Assembly: GCA_027922465.2 (NCBI GenBank)
Contig: BQMF02000265.1
Span: 186,001-250,000, forward strand
DNA length: 64,000 bases
Reading direction: 5' to 3'
From: Turritopsis dohrnii
Lineage: Eukaryota; Cnidaria; Hydrozoa; Anthoathecata; Oceaniidae
Part shown: positions 1 to 10,539 of the stretch, one piece after another
How the letters are laid out: each line of letters begins with the position of its first letter
Numbering within the stretch: position 1 is the first letter of the stretch
Made by a program: the position numbers and the translations under genes
The notes under the pieces: generated by a model
Database searches by the model: none
Told to the model about the DNA's origin: nothing
What the model saw: only the letters and a program-made list of their open reading frames with translations

Positions 1-117
1 ATCATTCTATAGGGAGTTTTTATAAAATAGGATAATTACTATGTAATTAAGTCAAACAATTGATAAAACAATGAAATGCATTAAAACGAGGTTGGATGTA
101 CTAACTAGGTCGAAACA

Positions 118-152
118 CGGTGTTTAAACAGAAATTCGGGAAAGGTCTATAT
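118..152 (+). repeat. 35-bp dispersed repeat, copy A
   Basis: This 35-base block begins CGGTGTTTAAACAGAAATTC and recurs identically and in the same orientation at 16445-16479, inside intron 8 of the DUF4806 gene of the large DNA transposon. The flanks of the two copies differ. An exact 35-base match in AT-rich DNA is not chance. It is probably the edge of a dispersed repeat whose remainder I could not delimit. Confidence 0.6.
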
Positions 153-950
153 ATATGCCCATTAAAACCATACCCTTCAAGGCCATTTGTTGCAATTTTA
201 CATTCAGTTAATTCGAAGGAAGTGTTGAATTATTTGTCTTGCTTTAACATTCCAGTTTCGCAAAATGTTACCACTGAAAATAAGGGGGCCAGCTGATGTG
301 ACTGCGCCGACAGGTGAAGTTGCATTTATATTAATAGAACCAAACGACCGACAAGAAATTTCTATAGTCTAAAGTCTTTAGACTTTCCTAGTCCCTTAGT
401 TACTTTTGACGTGTTCGAATTAAAATGTTGTTTTTTCTGTTATTTGATCTTACTATTTTACTTTTAGCATTTTCCACTAATTCGTTTTTATTAATTTTTT
501 TCAATGAAAACAGTCGTTCCTTATCGTTATATGTCCTCGCTATATTATCTGCCGGACTGAACGAAATGTTTTTATGTCACTTTGGTCCTAGTCGTTTTCT
601 CCGCTATACGGCCGGGAATATTTCACGGCATTTAGCCTGAATATTTTGCAAACGAAAACGACTAGCAAGCTAGTCTAGTGTTTTAGCAGCTACTTCTAGT
701 AGAAAAGCCAAGAAAAGGTCAGTTGGAAGCATTAGAACATCTTCTAAGACACCATCAAAGACAAACGGGTAAAAAGTGTCACTTAAGTTTTTGTCTATCT
801 GGAGAATCGAAATTATAATGTTTTCATTGGCTACGACACAATCAGCTTTATAAACTCTTGATGTCGAATACTACAAGCTAAAACTATTCAAAGTCGCAAT
901 TTTTGTACTGAGCATGCTCAAAAATCTTCTAAAATGACAACAGCTCCAAA
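153..950. other. No supported gene; short open stretches only
   Basis: The stretch holds a 35-codon reading frame at 266-373 just after a good acceptor (CATTCCAG), and an overlapping open frame at about 157-290. It also holds a hydrophobic 71-codon ORF at 425-640 with AT-driven composition, and a small palindrome around 370-387 (AAGTCTTTAGACTT). None has recognisable homology or a splice partner. I see no convincing feature. Confidence 0.3.
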
Positions 951-962
951 ATATGTTTCTTA

Positions 963-1192
963 CAAAAAATCTTTATTATTACAAAATGAGCTTGAGTCTT
1001 ATTACAAAACGCGGCAGCTTTTTTTTATTACAAAACGAGGCAACTTTTTATTACAAAACGCGTCGGGTGTGTTATTACAAAACCAGCCGTTTTTATTACA
1101 AAACTAGGCAGTTATTACAAAACCAGCCGTTTTTATTACAAAACGCGGCAGGTATTACAAAACCAGCTTTTATTACAAAATGCGGCACAACA
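963..1192 (+). repeat. Irregular array of TTATTACAAAACGCGGCA-like units
   Basis: About nine imperfect copies of a unit built on TTATTACAAAA followed by CGCGGCA, CCAGC or CGAGGCA, spaced roughly 15-27 bases apart. The open frame through it is a by-product of the repeat period and is not a gene. The constant 11-base core next to a variable GC-rich part looks like diverged internal repeats of a non-autonomous DNA element, but no terminal inverted repeat was found. Confidence 0.6.
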
Positions 1193-2046
1193 ACTATAAG
1201 GCTACACAAAAATGCTATACAGACAATTACAATGAGAAAGTTTACAAAATGTATATAAGTTTCTCCAGTGACGGATCCTCAAAAGGTGCAACCTTTGCAT
1301 TAATTAATACAGGATAAAATCTGGTGATAAATTTTTGGGATACTTATTTTTGCAAAATTGGTCCCAATTTGCAAAAATTAATCCAGAGAAATCTTTCGTA
1401 AACAAGCTTTCATAAAAATTTATCATGCAAAATTTTTTCAAATTTTTTCTTATCATAATTTTGATTAAGACAAAAAGGAAAAGTTTGATTAAGAAAGAGT
1501 CTACATTTACTTCTACAATATTGATAGGAATATTGTTAGAAACTGCTAATATAAAATGTTAAACGAGGATAACCTGAAGAAACACTGAAGAAACATAATA
1601 TTGTGAATGAGAATGTAGAACTTTGTACTCCATTCATATGAAATTACTTGCTGAAAATGCTTGAACATTCAACAAGCATGGCTGTGAACTCTCCCAGAAT
1701 AGTGGTATCATTAGGAAATCAATTATCATTAACATTTTAAAATTATGAGCATTATGTTAAGATCTTTGTACTCTTAGAAATTTGTTGAGTCACCAAGTGT
1801 TTGTAACCACACAAGAAGAATCAATGATTTTTCTATGGTTTAAAGAACAAATATAATTATTAAAGAAATATTTTCAAAACTGTTCCCCAAGAATGATGAT
1901 GTGCATGCAATTTTTATTTTTATACTAGAATCTTCATCATAATAATTTTTACTAATAAAATTGAATAAATTCATTTCTATTGTAAAAATGTTGTTAAATG
2001 TTGACCACCATTCTTTATGTTCATTAACAAATCCATTTAATAGACA

Positions 2047-2326
2047 TCATCTTCACCGAATCATTGCCAAATATATAAAATGATATAAATAGTGAAATGA
2101 CCAATTGCAACGGAATTCGGTTAAGGTTACCATCAAGACCATGTTGTTCAGATAGCAAAACATTTTGTCACATGTATACTGAATATCATCTTCAATGAAT
2201 CATTGCCAATATATAAAACGATATAAATAGTAGAAGTGACCAATTTCAACAGAATTCGGTTAATGTTACTGACAAGACCATGCCATTAAGATACTGCAAC
2301 ATTTAGTCACATGTATAATGATATTA
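2047..2326 (+). repeat. Tandem duplication, unit about 139 bp, two copies
   Basis: The unit starts near ATCTTCACCGAATCATTGCC and ends before the next ATCTTCAATGAATCATTGCC. It contains AATTCGGTTAA and TGTCACATGTATA in both copies. The copies differ by scattered substitutions and small indels, so the duplication is not recent. The surrounding 1260-2560 is AT-rich and holds no gene I can support. Confidence 0.7.
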
Positions 2327-2739
2327 AGTTCTGACAACATAGCAGGTAAAACAAGTAACACTTGTTTATTCATCTTCATTTCACAACCACAAGGAAGTGA
2401 AATTTTATAAATTGGTATCAATCAGTAACTGCAACATAACCCATATGAAAAATGAGTATTTCGCAAATCCCTTAATATTTTCCATGCAATACTTATTCTC
2501 TAAAAAGTAAATAAACTTATACAATTTCAGAGAAATTGACATGACATACTATGCAAAAACTTCAAAACCTATAAAATCAGTTTGTGTTTTATTTCAAGAA
2601 CTAAATCATTCATTCTGAATGGAAACCATAATAAATCTTGAGGAAAATGTTGTCTTAATTGTGCACAAAAGGCCTGTCTGGTATCTTTTTCATAGATACA
2701 TGTGTACTTTAAAGGAAGAAAGTGTTTGCGGTTCGTGGA

Positions 2740-3115
2740 AATGTATCCTTTTTGCAGGAAAAACTTTTGCGATTTACCAATATTACAATATTTTATGGGA
2801 ATAAACTTTTGTGGTTTATCAATATTACAATATTTCGCGGGAATAAACTTTCGCGATTCGAGCCAAAACCACAAAAAAACACAACACTTTCTTCTACAAA
2901 CACTTTCTTCGTTTAAAGTAGAAACTTCCGTAAACATCAACTTGCACAAACTTCAAAACTGAAAATGTTTGTGTACCTTAAGGGAATTAAATTTCGTGGG
3001 AATTAAGTTTGGGAATTTCGCATATTCTATTGTTTTACAACAAAAGACTATTGTTCCAGAACAATAGAAATCCGAAAATTCGCGAAATTTAACTCCCATA
3101 AGGTACATAAACTTT
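2740..3115. repeat. Repeat cluster: about 47-bp direct repeats plus a foldback
   Basis: First there are two to three copies of a unit of about 47 bases containing GGGAATAAACTTTYGYG and CAATATTACAATATTT (about 2757-2862). Then comes an inverted repeat with arms GTACCTTAAGGGAATTAAAT (about 2975) and its partner near 3090-3110, closing around a perfect small hairpin with arms CTATTGTT/AACAATAG. The ORFs across this stretch on both strands follow the repeat period and are not genes. It looks like a foldback-type non-autonomous element. From about 3160 to 4010 I see nothing else. Confidence 0.5.
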
Positions 3116-4016
3116 TGCGACACCATAACTTTGTAAATTTTTGAGAGCACAAACTTAGCAAACGACCAAATTTGAATTGAAATTCTGAGAGAATTTCAAA
3201 GATATATGCAGAATTTAAGAAAGAGACACTACTTAAATGATTCGGCACATTTATTTACATTCAAGTATTAGAGATGGAGATTTGTAGGCCATTTACCTGG
3301 GGAAATATTTTGTATTACAAAGGATAATTCTAATATTTTATAAGGACTAATATATATTTTCAACCTACTTGTTAAAGGCTTTACTTATCATTTATAATGG
3401 TGTTAGAAAAATACATTTGATAATAGGTATATCATTAAAAAATTCTGATTTCTTTTGCAACAAACTCTCGATTCAGTCAAATTGGAAGCTTTTGCGAATT
3501 GGGCTAAAATTCATGAAAATACTGAGAAAATGGTCTAAAGCATTCATTCTGAGATAAAAATCTTATAATGTGTATGAAAAGCGAGGCTAAGAGTACTTTT
3601 CTATATTGGACAAAAATTATTTACATTTCTTAATTTATTGAATATAAATAAAAGTATTTTGATATTTTTCATCAGCTTCACATAAAATATAAACCAAACT
3701 GTCATATAAATACAGAGTACAAGTACACATAAAAATTGTATTTCAAAAATCCGCTATCATTAACCTAGTTTCACTGCAATTACAAAATAATATTTAGTGA
3801 TTAAAACTTCATCTTCACAACAGTACATGCCCATCATCATTTCAAGTCAAGGGAATATTTAAGTAAACTGTTTACGACATCAATTCGAAGTCAGAATGGT
3901 TAATGTTTTGAGATGACATTGTGGTTTTGATGAAGTGCTGAACTTCAATTTGGTGGACTCAACAAGGTTTAAATTGTGGTGGAGTACATTGGGGTTATAC
4001 TTATGATATCATCTTT

Positions 4017-4880
4017 ATAAACTGCTCTTAAAATTATCGCCATGGTTCATAACTGCAAACAAGAAAGAATAACAAAAACCGACCTGAGAAAAAACAGCAA
4101 AAATATTGTGATGTATTGTGTTGTTATTTGCTAGGAATTCTATCATTAAAGATGGAATGAGTGTAGAGAACATGGTATGCAACCACACTAAATTTACTAT
4201 GTAGATAAATCTAGGCTTACGTGTGTTCACAAACCAAAAGAAAAGCAGGAAAAAGGCAAACATTGTGTTCCAACAGTTGCTACACTGACCACACAGTTGA
4301 GCTAATTATATGGTTATTTCATCCATATAAATATAAAAACTGCCCAGAAAAAATTCTATGATTTTAAGTACTTTTACATTAACCAATGAACTCTAGAAAA
4401 GTAGCTACAATACGGTAGAGCTATCAGTTAAAGTTAGCAAGTAAAAGAGTATTGTATATAATTTAATAAGTTTTCCCACAATCAAATTTAACTATCTATG
4501 GTGAAATGTCTGATTGCTTACATAACAGAGAATGGATCTTATCAGATAGAACAAAAATCCTGGACATCAATTATGGTAGAAAATATCCATGACAATACAG
4601 AGAACAAAACAGTTCAATCATCATTGATGGGGATGGCAATACTTGACTCCAGCCCCATCTCATCTTGATGGAGCACTCAGCAGTATTACGGTAACTAATT
4701 AAATTCAGGATCAAGCGTAACTCATAGAATTAATCAATTCATTGATAGAGCTCATAGACCAATACCTGGAGCACCCGTCAAAATTAAAATGCAAAAAGTT
4801 AACAACAAAAGTGAGTAGGAACAGGGCACAACGAAGACAGGAGGAAAATAGAGGATTGGATAGTGGTGCAAGAAGAGTAT
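4017..4880 (-). CDS. Possible exons of an unidentified membrane protein
   Basis: Two stretches on the minus strand could be exons. One (about 4769-4878) lies between a pyrimidine-poor acceptor and a donor CAG|GTATTG and translates to a hydrophobic segment including FVVPCSYSLLLLTFCILIL. The other (4017-4263) encodes alternating hydrophobic segments (MFAFFLLFFWFV, VNLVWLHTMFSTLIPSLMI) and ends in a stop after NFKSSL; an internal acceptor (TTTTTTCTCAG) could shorten it. I do not recognise the family, phases between the pieces are not proven, and AT-rich DNA can mimic membrane segments by chance. Confidence 0.2.
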
Positions 4881-5248
4881 CATTTGAGTCTTCTAAATGC
4901 AAGTAATGTCATATCTTTATCATATATCTTTCACATCCGTCAAAATAATTACAAAGATTTCCGGTTATGGTATCACAAATAATAATAATAATTATAATAA
5001 ATCGATCAATCGGCGCGAGGGATTGATTCGGCAGTGATCAGATTTACATAGAATTTTCATGAATAACAATAACGCTTAAACAGACAGTTATATCCATCAC
5101 AACACAAAAAAAGATCAAAACACAAATGATAAATATCCAAACTTGTGGAAAGCAGTAAATACAAACTAATTATATAAAACATATTAAGAAGTCAGCTGAA
5201 AATTTAAAAAAGAAAATGTTATTCTGAAAAACTTATGATTAGGTTTTT

Positions 5249-7244
5249 GGGTGGATTGCACCAAAACGGTACCGTCCCGTCCGTCACACTGTTTTGTTAT
5301 CCTGGGATGGACACATAAATATTTAAACTTACAGGCTGATGTTTTCCTGAAGGAAGTCCATTTTTATACGTATTTCTTTTACGTATTTGACACTGGATTA
5401 GTTTTGAATTTTTAAAAATGGTGAAAAAGTGTCAAAATGTTCAAAATTTTTGAAAATTTTGTGAAAAAATCATATTTTATCATGTGAGTTTTTTGTTTTA
5501 CTGTCATGCAAGACAACTTTGATGATTATTTTGTCATCTTTAGGAATTTAGCTTGACTTTTAGGATACATTTTGAAGATTTATGTATTCCACCTTCTGGT
5601 ACTCAAAAATTTTTATAAATCTATGTTTTGAAAACAAAATCTGTCCCGTCTGTCACACGGATGGTAAATAGTAGCATGTTGTGCAAATTTGACCCTTGTA
5701 TGTTTTATTTTGTAAACTTCAATGTGTTAGAGGGGAGTTAAAGTAGTTTTCAATTGAATATTATGTTTTTAGTTTTAGATATAGGTAGCAATCTCCAGGC
5801 AATTGGAATTGAAAACAAATTCTGTCCCGTCCGTCACAGCATTTAATCGCCAATATCTTGAGTTCTCTGAGGACTACCTAAATGAAATTATAGGATGATG
5901 TGGATGATATGATGGGTCTTTTAGAAAGTGTTTCATTTATTGATTTGAACGTTCTTTACAATAAGGGCAGCCCTTTGAAATTCATGTCCCGTCCGTCACA
6001 CAGTGTCCCGTCCGTCACACCAAATTTTCAAAATATGAAAAACAATGTTTCATGAATAGAATAGCATTTGCTATGATACTACGATACAAAATGGTTTGAA
6101 ATTTTCTTCTAACAGTCATTCTACATGCCCATCTTACCCTAATATTGCATGTAATAATTGCAGTACTTAATTTATTTCACTTTTTCAGCCATATTTTTCT
6201 TACCAGGCAAAAAGTGGCAATTTCCAATACTAAATAGATTTCAATTAACTTGGCTGATTTTTTAGACCTGAAAGTTTCCTTAGATAAAACCAACATCAAT
6301 ATACTGAAGCTTTATATAACTCATGAAATATTTACTTTTTCAATAACTAATTACCTGGCAAGGGATTCGAACCCTGACTTACTGGCTTCTACAAATCATC
6401 CTGATAATTAGCAGCTAAACATTTTAAGCTTTATTGAACTTATTATTTATTATGTATGAAATTATTAGAAATTAGAAATTATTAGAAGTTCCAATTTCGA
6501 GTTTTCTTATTATTTTTGTATTCTTTATATTATATTTCATGTAATTTATTCTGGCTTTTATTTATTCTAGATTTATTCTACGACATTAACTTAAGATATA
6601 TATATAGTTAGAAGATAGATTTTTGATTGAATGAGTATAGCAATGACTTTGGTGACCTTTACTTCCAGGGCAATCTTATCACAATGGACTTAAGAAAATT
6701 TGTCCCGTCCGTCACACTTTAGTTATAACAGTTTTTCTTAGCTCTGATATAGTTTTTAACATTGCTAGTGGTTTGGATATTTATACAACCTGATTGCAAT
6801 TATTCAGAGGTTAGTTTTGCTTATTTCTAATGATGATTTCTTGTAAAAAAAATTTAAAAAGAGGCCAATTTCATCAATTTTGTCCCGTCCGTCACACATT
6901 TTTCTTCACCTTTTGATTTTAGAATAATTTTTCATAGAAAGGGACTTGTTAGGTTGTTTTTGATTCCAAAAGGAGAAGAAAAAAGTATATGTGTCCAATG
7001 AGAAAATTTCTTCCTGACTAATAGAGAAACTTTAAGGTTTCTCTTGAAAATCAGTAATTTATCCTACCACCGGTCAACTGAGGGCATAAATTTAAGTTTT
7101 TGTCAAAAAAATTTGTTTTCGGTCATTTTTTCCAAAAACTAGACACAATGTAGTATCTTTTAAAAAAAAAATTGGGTTATTTTAAGCAACTTGAAAATTT
7201 AGTGTGACGGATGGGACATGGTACCGTTTTGGTGCAATTCACCC
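5249..7244. mobile_element. Non-autonomous DNA transposon with scattered TGTCCCGTCCGTCACAC motifs
   Basis: Terminal inverted repeats of about 40 bp: the left begins GGGTGGATTGCACCAAAACG and the right, read inward, begins GGGTGAATTGCACCAAAACG. Both continue through GGTACC into a TCCCGTCCGTCACAC motif. The flanks are TTTT on both sides, a possible 4-bp target duplication, although the run of T makes this uncertain. The 17-base motif recurs inside at about 5641, 5821, 5985, 6004, 6703 and 6880, as well as in both ends. No transposase reading frame is present. The motif layout suggests transposase-binding sites. The superfamily is not identified. Confidence 0.8.
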
Positions 7245-7310
7245 TTTTGCAGCAATGGATTGGTTCATTAGAGCATGTTCATAAATTATGATTCTCTTTA
7301 TTTATTTTAG

Positions 7311-7459
7311 TGCAACCTCCGAAAAATAGTAACGAGACATTTATTTGCGTGATCGCAGTTTTAGTAGTTCTTATTGTATTTTTAATGACGTTCTTATTTC
7401 GTCACCAATGTCTTTGTCTCAAGAAAAAAGAGCTTCAAGGCACTTTAAACTTAAATTAA
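7311..7459 (+). CDS. Terminal exon of a single-pass membrane protein (gene unidentified)
   Basis: A clear acceptor (TTTATTTATTTTAG) is followed by 48 in-frame codons and a stop. The translated piece has a short extracellular stub with a glycosylation-type NET site, one hydrophobic span (FICVIAVLVVLIVFLMTFLF), then a basic, cysteine-containing tail (RHQCLCLKKK) ending LNLN. This is the layout of the C-terminus of a type I membrane protein or receptor. Upstream exons would lie on the plus strand to the left, possibly outside the window; the 2-kb element directly upstream would then sit in the last intron. No family could be named. Confidence 0.5.
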
Positions 7460-8424
7460 CGTGCCATCTAATTCACACTGTTCTTAAATAACGAATTAAT
7501 TTCATATAGTATCAGTTCCTTTAAAATTAATCAAATATAAAATTTTATGTATGCACTTTTCCGATACACGCTTTTTTTATATAAGAACCAGTAAAATATT
7601 AGTATTAAAAATTATTAGTAAGAAGTCAAGCTTAATGCAACAATATGGTTCACATACGTGCAGAGTAGTGGTAGTAGTAATTTATTAATTCTTGACAAAT
7701 TTGCAATAGCTTAAATATACTTATTCAAGTCAGCAAGCACTATCTTTATCATATATATAAATAAAAACTTGGAGGAAATCAACACACAACTTAAAGTCCC
7801 TTTGCTGTGAACTTGTTTGATTATTCATAGTTTAAAAACAACGAAGGTTAACATTTCTTTACTAATTTCACGGCAAGCGAAAAGAAAACTCACAAAACAA
7901 TCTGTATTGAAATCAAAAGCAAACTGACTTGAATAGAATATGAACTTATCGAGAAAAAAAAATCACCCAAAACAAAACCCACTGACTTTATAATACTTTA
8001 TAATGAACATTCCTGCGTAAAGGCTTTCTACTTGGCATTTCGTGAGTATCCTTATAAATCGATGACATGACGCATAAACTAATGTTCTATAGAAAGAACA
8101 CTCTTGAGAATAAACAGGAGATGTCAGGGGAATTCCCAGGAATAGTCCTGACATATTCAATATTTGTATTCAAAAACGTTGTCAGCAAAATTTTGCAGTC
8201 GTAATTTTTAATTTCGGCAGCTTCACGACGGCAAATGCTGAATGCCGTCGTAAATTCAGGGGGCTGCATTAGTTATTTAAAGGAAGCTCCTTGAAAACTC
8301 TAAATCTAAATCAGGGTTTATCAAGCTAGTTTTACTTGTTTTGTACTGAAATACACTTCTGGCATTTTTCAGTTCAGTTCACGTATGGAATTAGTGTTCA
8401 ATAGCGATATTTTCTTTTTAATTA
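7460..8424. other. No gene seen
   Basis: AT-rich sequence with short ORFs on the minus strand (7963-8269) that lack homology, splice context or biased composition. If the exon ending at 7459 is real, the first few hundred bases would be its 3' untranslated region; TATAAATAAA at about 7756 could act as a distal poly(A) signal. Confidence 0.3.
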
Positions 8425-8836
8425 ATCGCTCAATAAAAGGTTTAAAATCACTAATGTGTATTTAGGTATATACAAAGGTAGAAAGGTGACGATGAATATT
8501 GCATTTAAAGTGTTGAAGATTATAATGAGAAGGAAAAACAGACTGTGGCAAAGAATTTCAGAGAGTGGAGGAGTGAGGAATGAAACTTTGTTGGTAAAAA
8601 GTTTTAGATGACTTGGGATGTTGACCAGTGTGATCATGGCAATTAGATGAATATCTTGTGTTTCGCTTGAAAGTTTTTAAAGCAGGAATGAGAAAAGAGA
8701 GCCCAGTTGAAGATTTTCCGTAAAAGTATTTATAAAAGAGGCAAAGAGAAGCCACAGATCTGCGATGGGAGAGTGTGTGAAGTTTACTTGCAAGTTTATC
8801 ACCAATAGCATGTAATATGTAAATCATAGTGATCAA
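8425..8836 (-). pseudogene. LINE reverse-transcriptase C-terminal remnant
   Basis: Read on the minus strand, the sequence gives the familiar end of LINE reverse transcriptases: a histidine-arginine-rich start (LSHRRSVASLCLFYKYF), then KTFKRNTRYSS, then SFIPHSSTLWNSLPQSVFPS and YNLQHFKCNIHRHL. One frameshift separates the HSSTL part from the WNSLP part. The rest of the element is absent, so this is a 5'-truncated, decayed copy. The same family tail recurs on the plus strand at 62553-62757 (YDLQSFKSKVNRHL) with its poly(A) retained. Confidence 0.8.
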
Positions 8837-9387
8837 AAGAGAGCCTTACCTTCTTGGTACGATACCAACATCATCTAAGAACGCGTTAAAGTGATTTTCT
8901 GTTCATAAATTTTACATAGTCATCCGTTGGGTCGCTGCAAAAGAGAAATAACTTTATCAAATCAGTTTGATCATGGGCCTCCACTTTGTTCATGCGCAAA
9001 AGATGAGTCTGACGGAATCCGTTAACGGACGGACGGACGGACGGACGTTAAAGATGGCGGAATCAAATATAAACAAATAACCGAAAATGAAATTTGTCAT
9101 TGATGCAATTATTCAAACAAGTGCATGAAGACACGATATCTGTTTTGGATAATAGTACTGGTGATTCTGAATCAGCATTTTCTGTTTATTCCATTTGAAC
9201 CGTACCGTCGATAACATCGGACTCTGTTTATAAAGACAGAAAGAAAAAAGAAACTGCAAAAGTACCCTTCATAAAAGCGATTCCTTTTCGAGATCTATCG
9301 GACGAAAGCTGTACAATAATTAATTACAGCGAAAACTCGACTGTTTGAACATAGGGGATTGAGAGGTAGAAGTTAATTGGGCCTCAA

Positions 9388-9911
9388 TTGACCCTTGTTC
9401 CGTCTAGTCATCTTCAAACTGCTTCTAGCAGCGAAAACGAGATGCAAAGCGACGTGAACCACGGCGATAACGTAAACGACAGTAACTTAAACGCATCGAC
9501 AATAACAATCATCGATCAACAATTAATGACACAATCTTCATCTCAAACTGCTCTACAATGTGATATTTGCGGTCGAATTTTGGGTTCAAAGAGTGGAAAG
9601 ACAAACCATTTGAAAAAATGTAGATCGAAAAGACTGGAAGGAAAACTTGAAGAAACCATTCCATTGACGTCAACGGAAATTTGATCAGAATTTCTAGTTG
9701 GATTAAACAATCTTCCACCTAAACCACCTGATCCACCAACAACAAAATTGTCACCAATATCAGCTTTCTTCAAGGATGTTACAGTTATATATGAAGAAAT
9801 TGTATATTGGAGAAAAAACGTCTTCTTACTACCATCAGGAAAACAGGGCAAAATCTTTATTGAAGAAACTAACAACCTTTTGAATGAATGGCTTACAAAC
9901 TCCGACCCGAA
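9388..9911 (+). pseudogene. Non-LTR copy 1: N-terminal zinc-finger segment
   Basis: This is the start of the single long protein of the element. A C2H2/C2HC-type finger (CDICGRILGSKSGKTNHLKKC) lies at about 9559-9621. An in-frame stop at about 9682 is followed by continued homology in the same frame (SPISAFFKDVTVIYEEIVYW, then WRKNVFLLPSGKQGK). Copy 2 has the matching pieces (CEKCDKRFRTLRGALQHQRQC; WKRNLFMLPKGSTGK). N-terminal zinc fingers of this kind are known from R2 and NeSL elements, where they help recognise the target DNA. The reading frame is cut at the insertion point of the DNA transposon. Removing that insert and one AA dinucleotide restores phase with the downstream part. Confidence 0.75.
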
Positions 9912-10075
9912 CCCAGTGGGCACAAGACGTCATGATGACGTCATGAATTGGTCATATTAAGGTCGTGACGTCTGGATGACCAATCCGTGACGTCGCATAA
10001 TGTCACGAACTATGACGTCAGAGGACTGACGTCTTATGGACGTCGCAGCGACTACTTCTCCAATGGACGTCATTT
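9912..10075. repeat. Left subterminal array of GACGTC palindromes
   Basis: Eight GACGTC hexamers occur within 164 bp, two of them extended to the full cyclic-AMP-response-type octamer TGACGTCA. A matching array lies at the right end. Arrays of short motifs just inside transposon ends are typical binding sites for element-encoded proteins. Here the motif is also a consensus site for host CREB/ATF bZIP factors. Confidence 0.85.
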
Positions 10076-10539
10076 TCAGGACCAAAATATGACATTTACC
10101 GAAAACTCACCAAGATTTTTCTTCCAGGAGATAGCTATACAAATCACATTTAAATTGTGTTGAAAACGTGAAAAAAGCATGGTTATTGTACATAAGGCGC
10201 GGTTCCTTGAATAACCATAATGTACATAAAAAAAGCGCACCACGAAGTTAAAGGCGGCGATTTGTGTAGCTAATTTACCGAACGCCTGCTGTATCCACTT
10301 TGTAAATTCTTAGCGCGGGAAAACTCAAAGTGTGTTGTGTGGTTGTGTTGGAGATGGAGTTGCAAGCCTGTATATCAATTGGTAACTTCTCTGTTTCACC
10401 TGTGATTTAATAATAGGATTATAAAATTTCTTAATTATTTAATGGTATGGTAGAATTTCTTTATTATATTCTTGCATCGATCCTGCTTTTGTAGCTACAT
10501 ATATACTAAGTAATTAGTAGTAAGTAGAATTATATTTAT

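Noticed and set aside
425..640. 71-codon hydrophobic ORF
   Set aside because: Phe/Leu-rich composition is expected from T-rich DNA; no splice context, homology or start context.
953..1258. 101-codon ORF rich in YYKT
   Set aside because: Direct translation of the TTATTACAAAA repeat array.
2569..3248. Overlapping ORFs on both strands with repeated KFIPIKYCNIDK-like segments
   Set aside because: They follow 47-bp DNA repeats and a foldback arm; reading on both strands shows there is no coding constraint.
6352..6421. tRNA-like piece with GGGTTCGAATCCC on the minus strand
   Set aside because: Only the T-arm is convincing; the acceptor ends do not pair and no anticodon arm can be formed. At most a SINE scrap.
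9509..9923. Minus-strand ORFs of 69 and 126 codons
   Set aside because: Antisense shadows of the retrotransposon N-terminal region.
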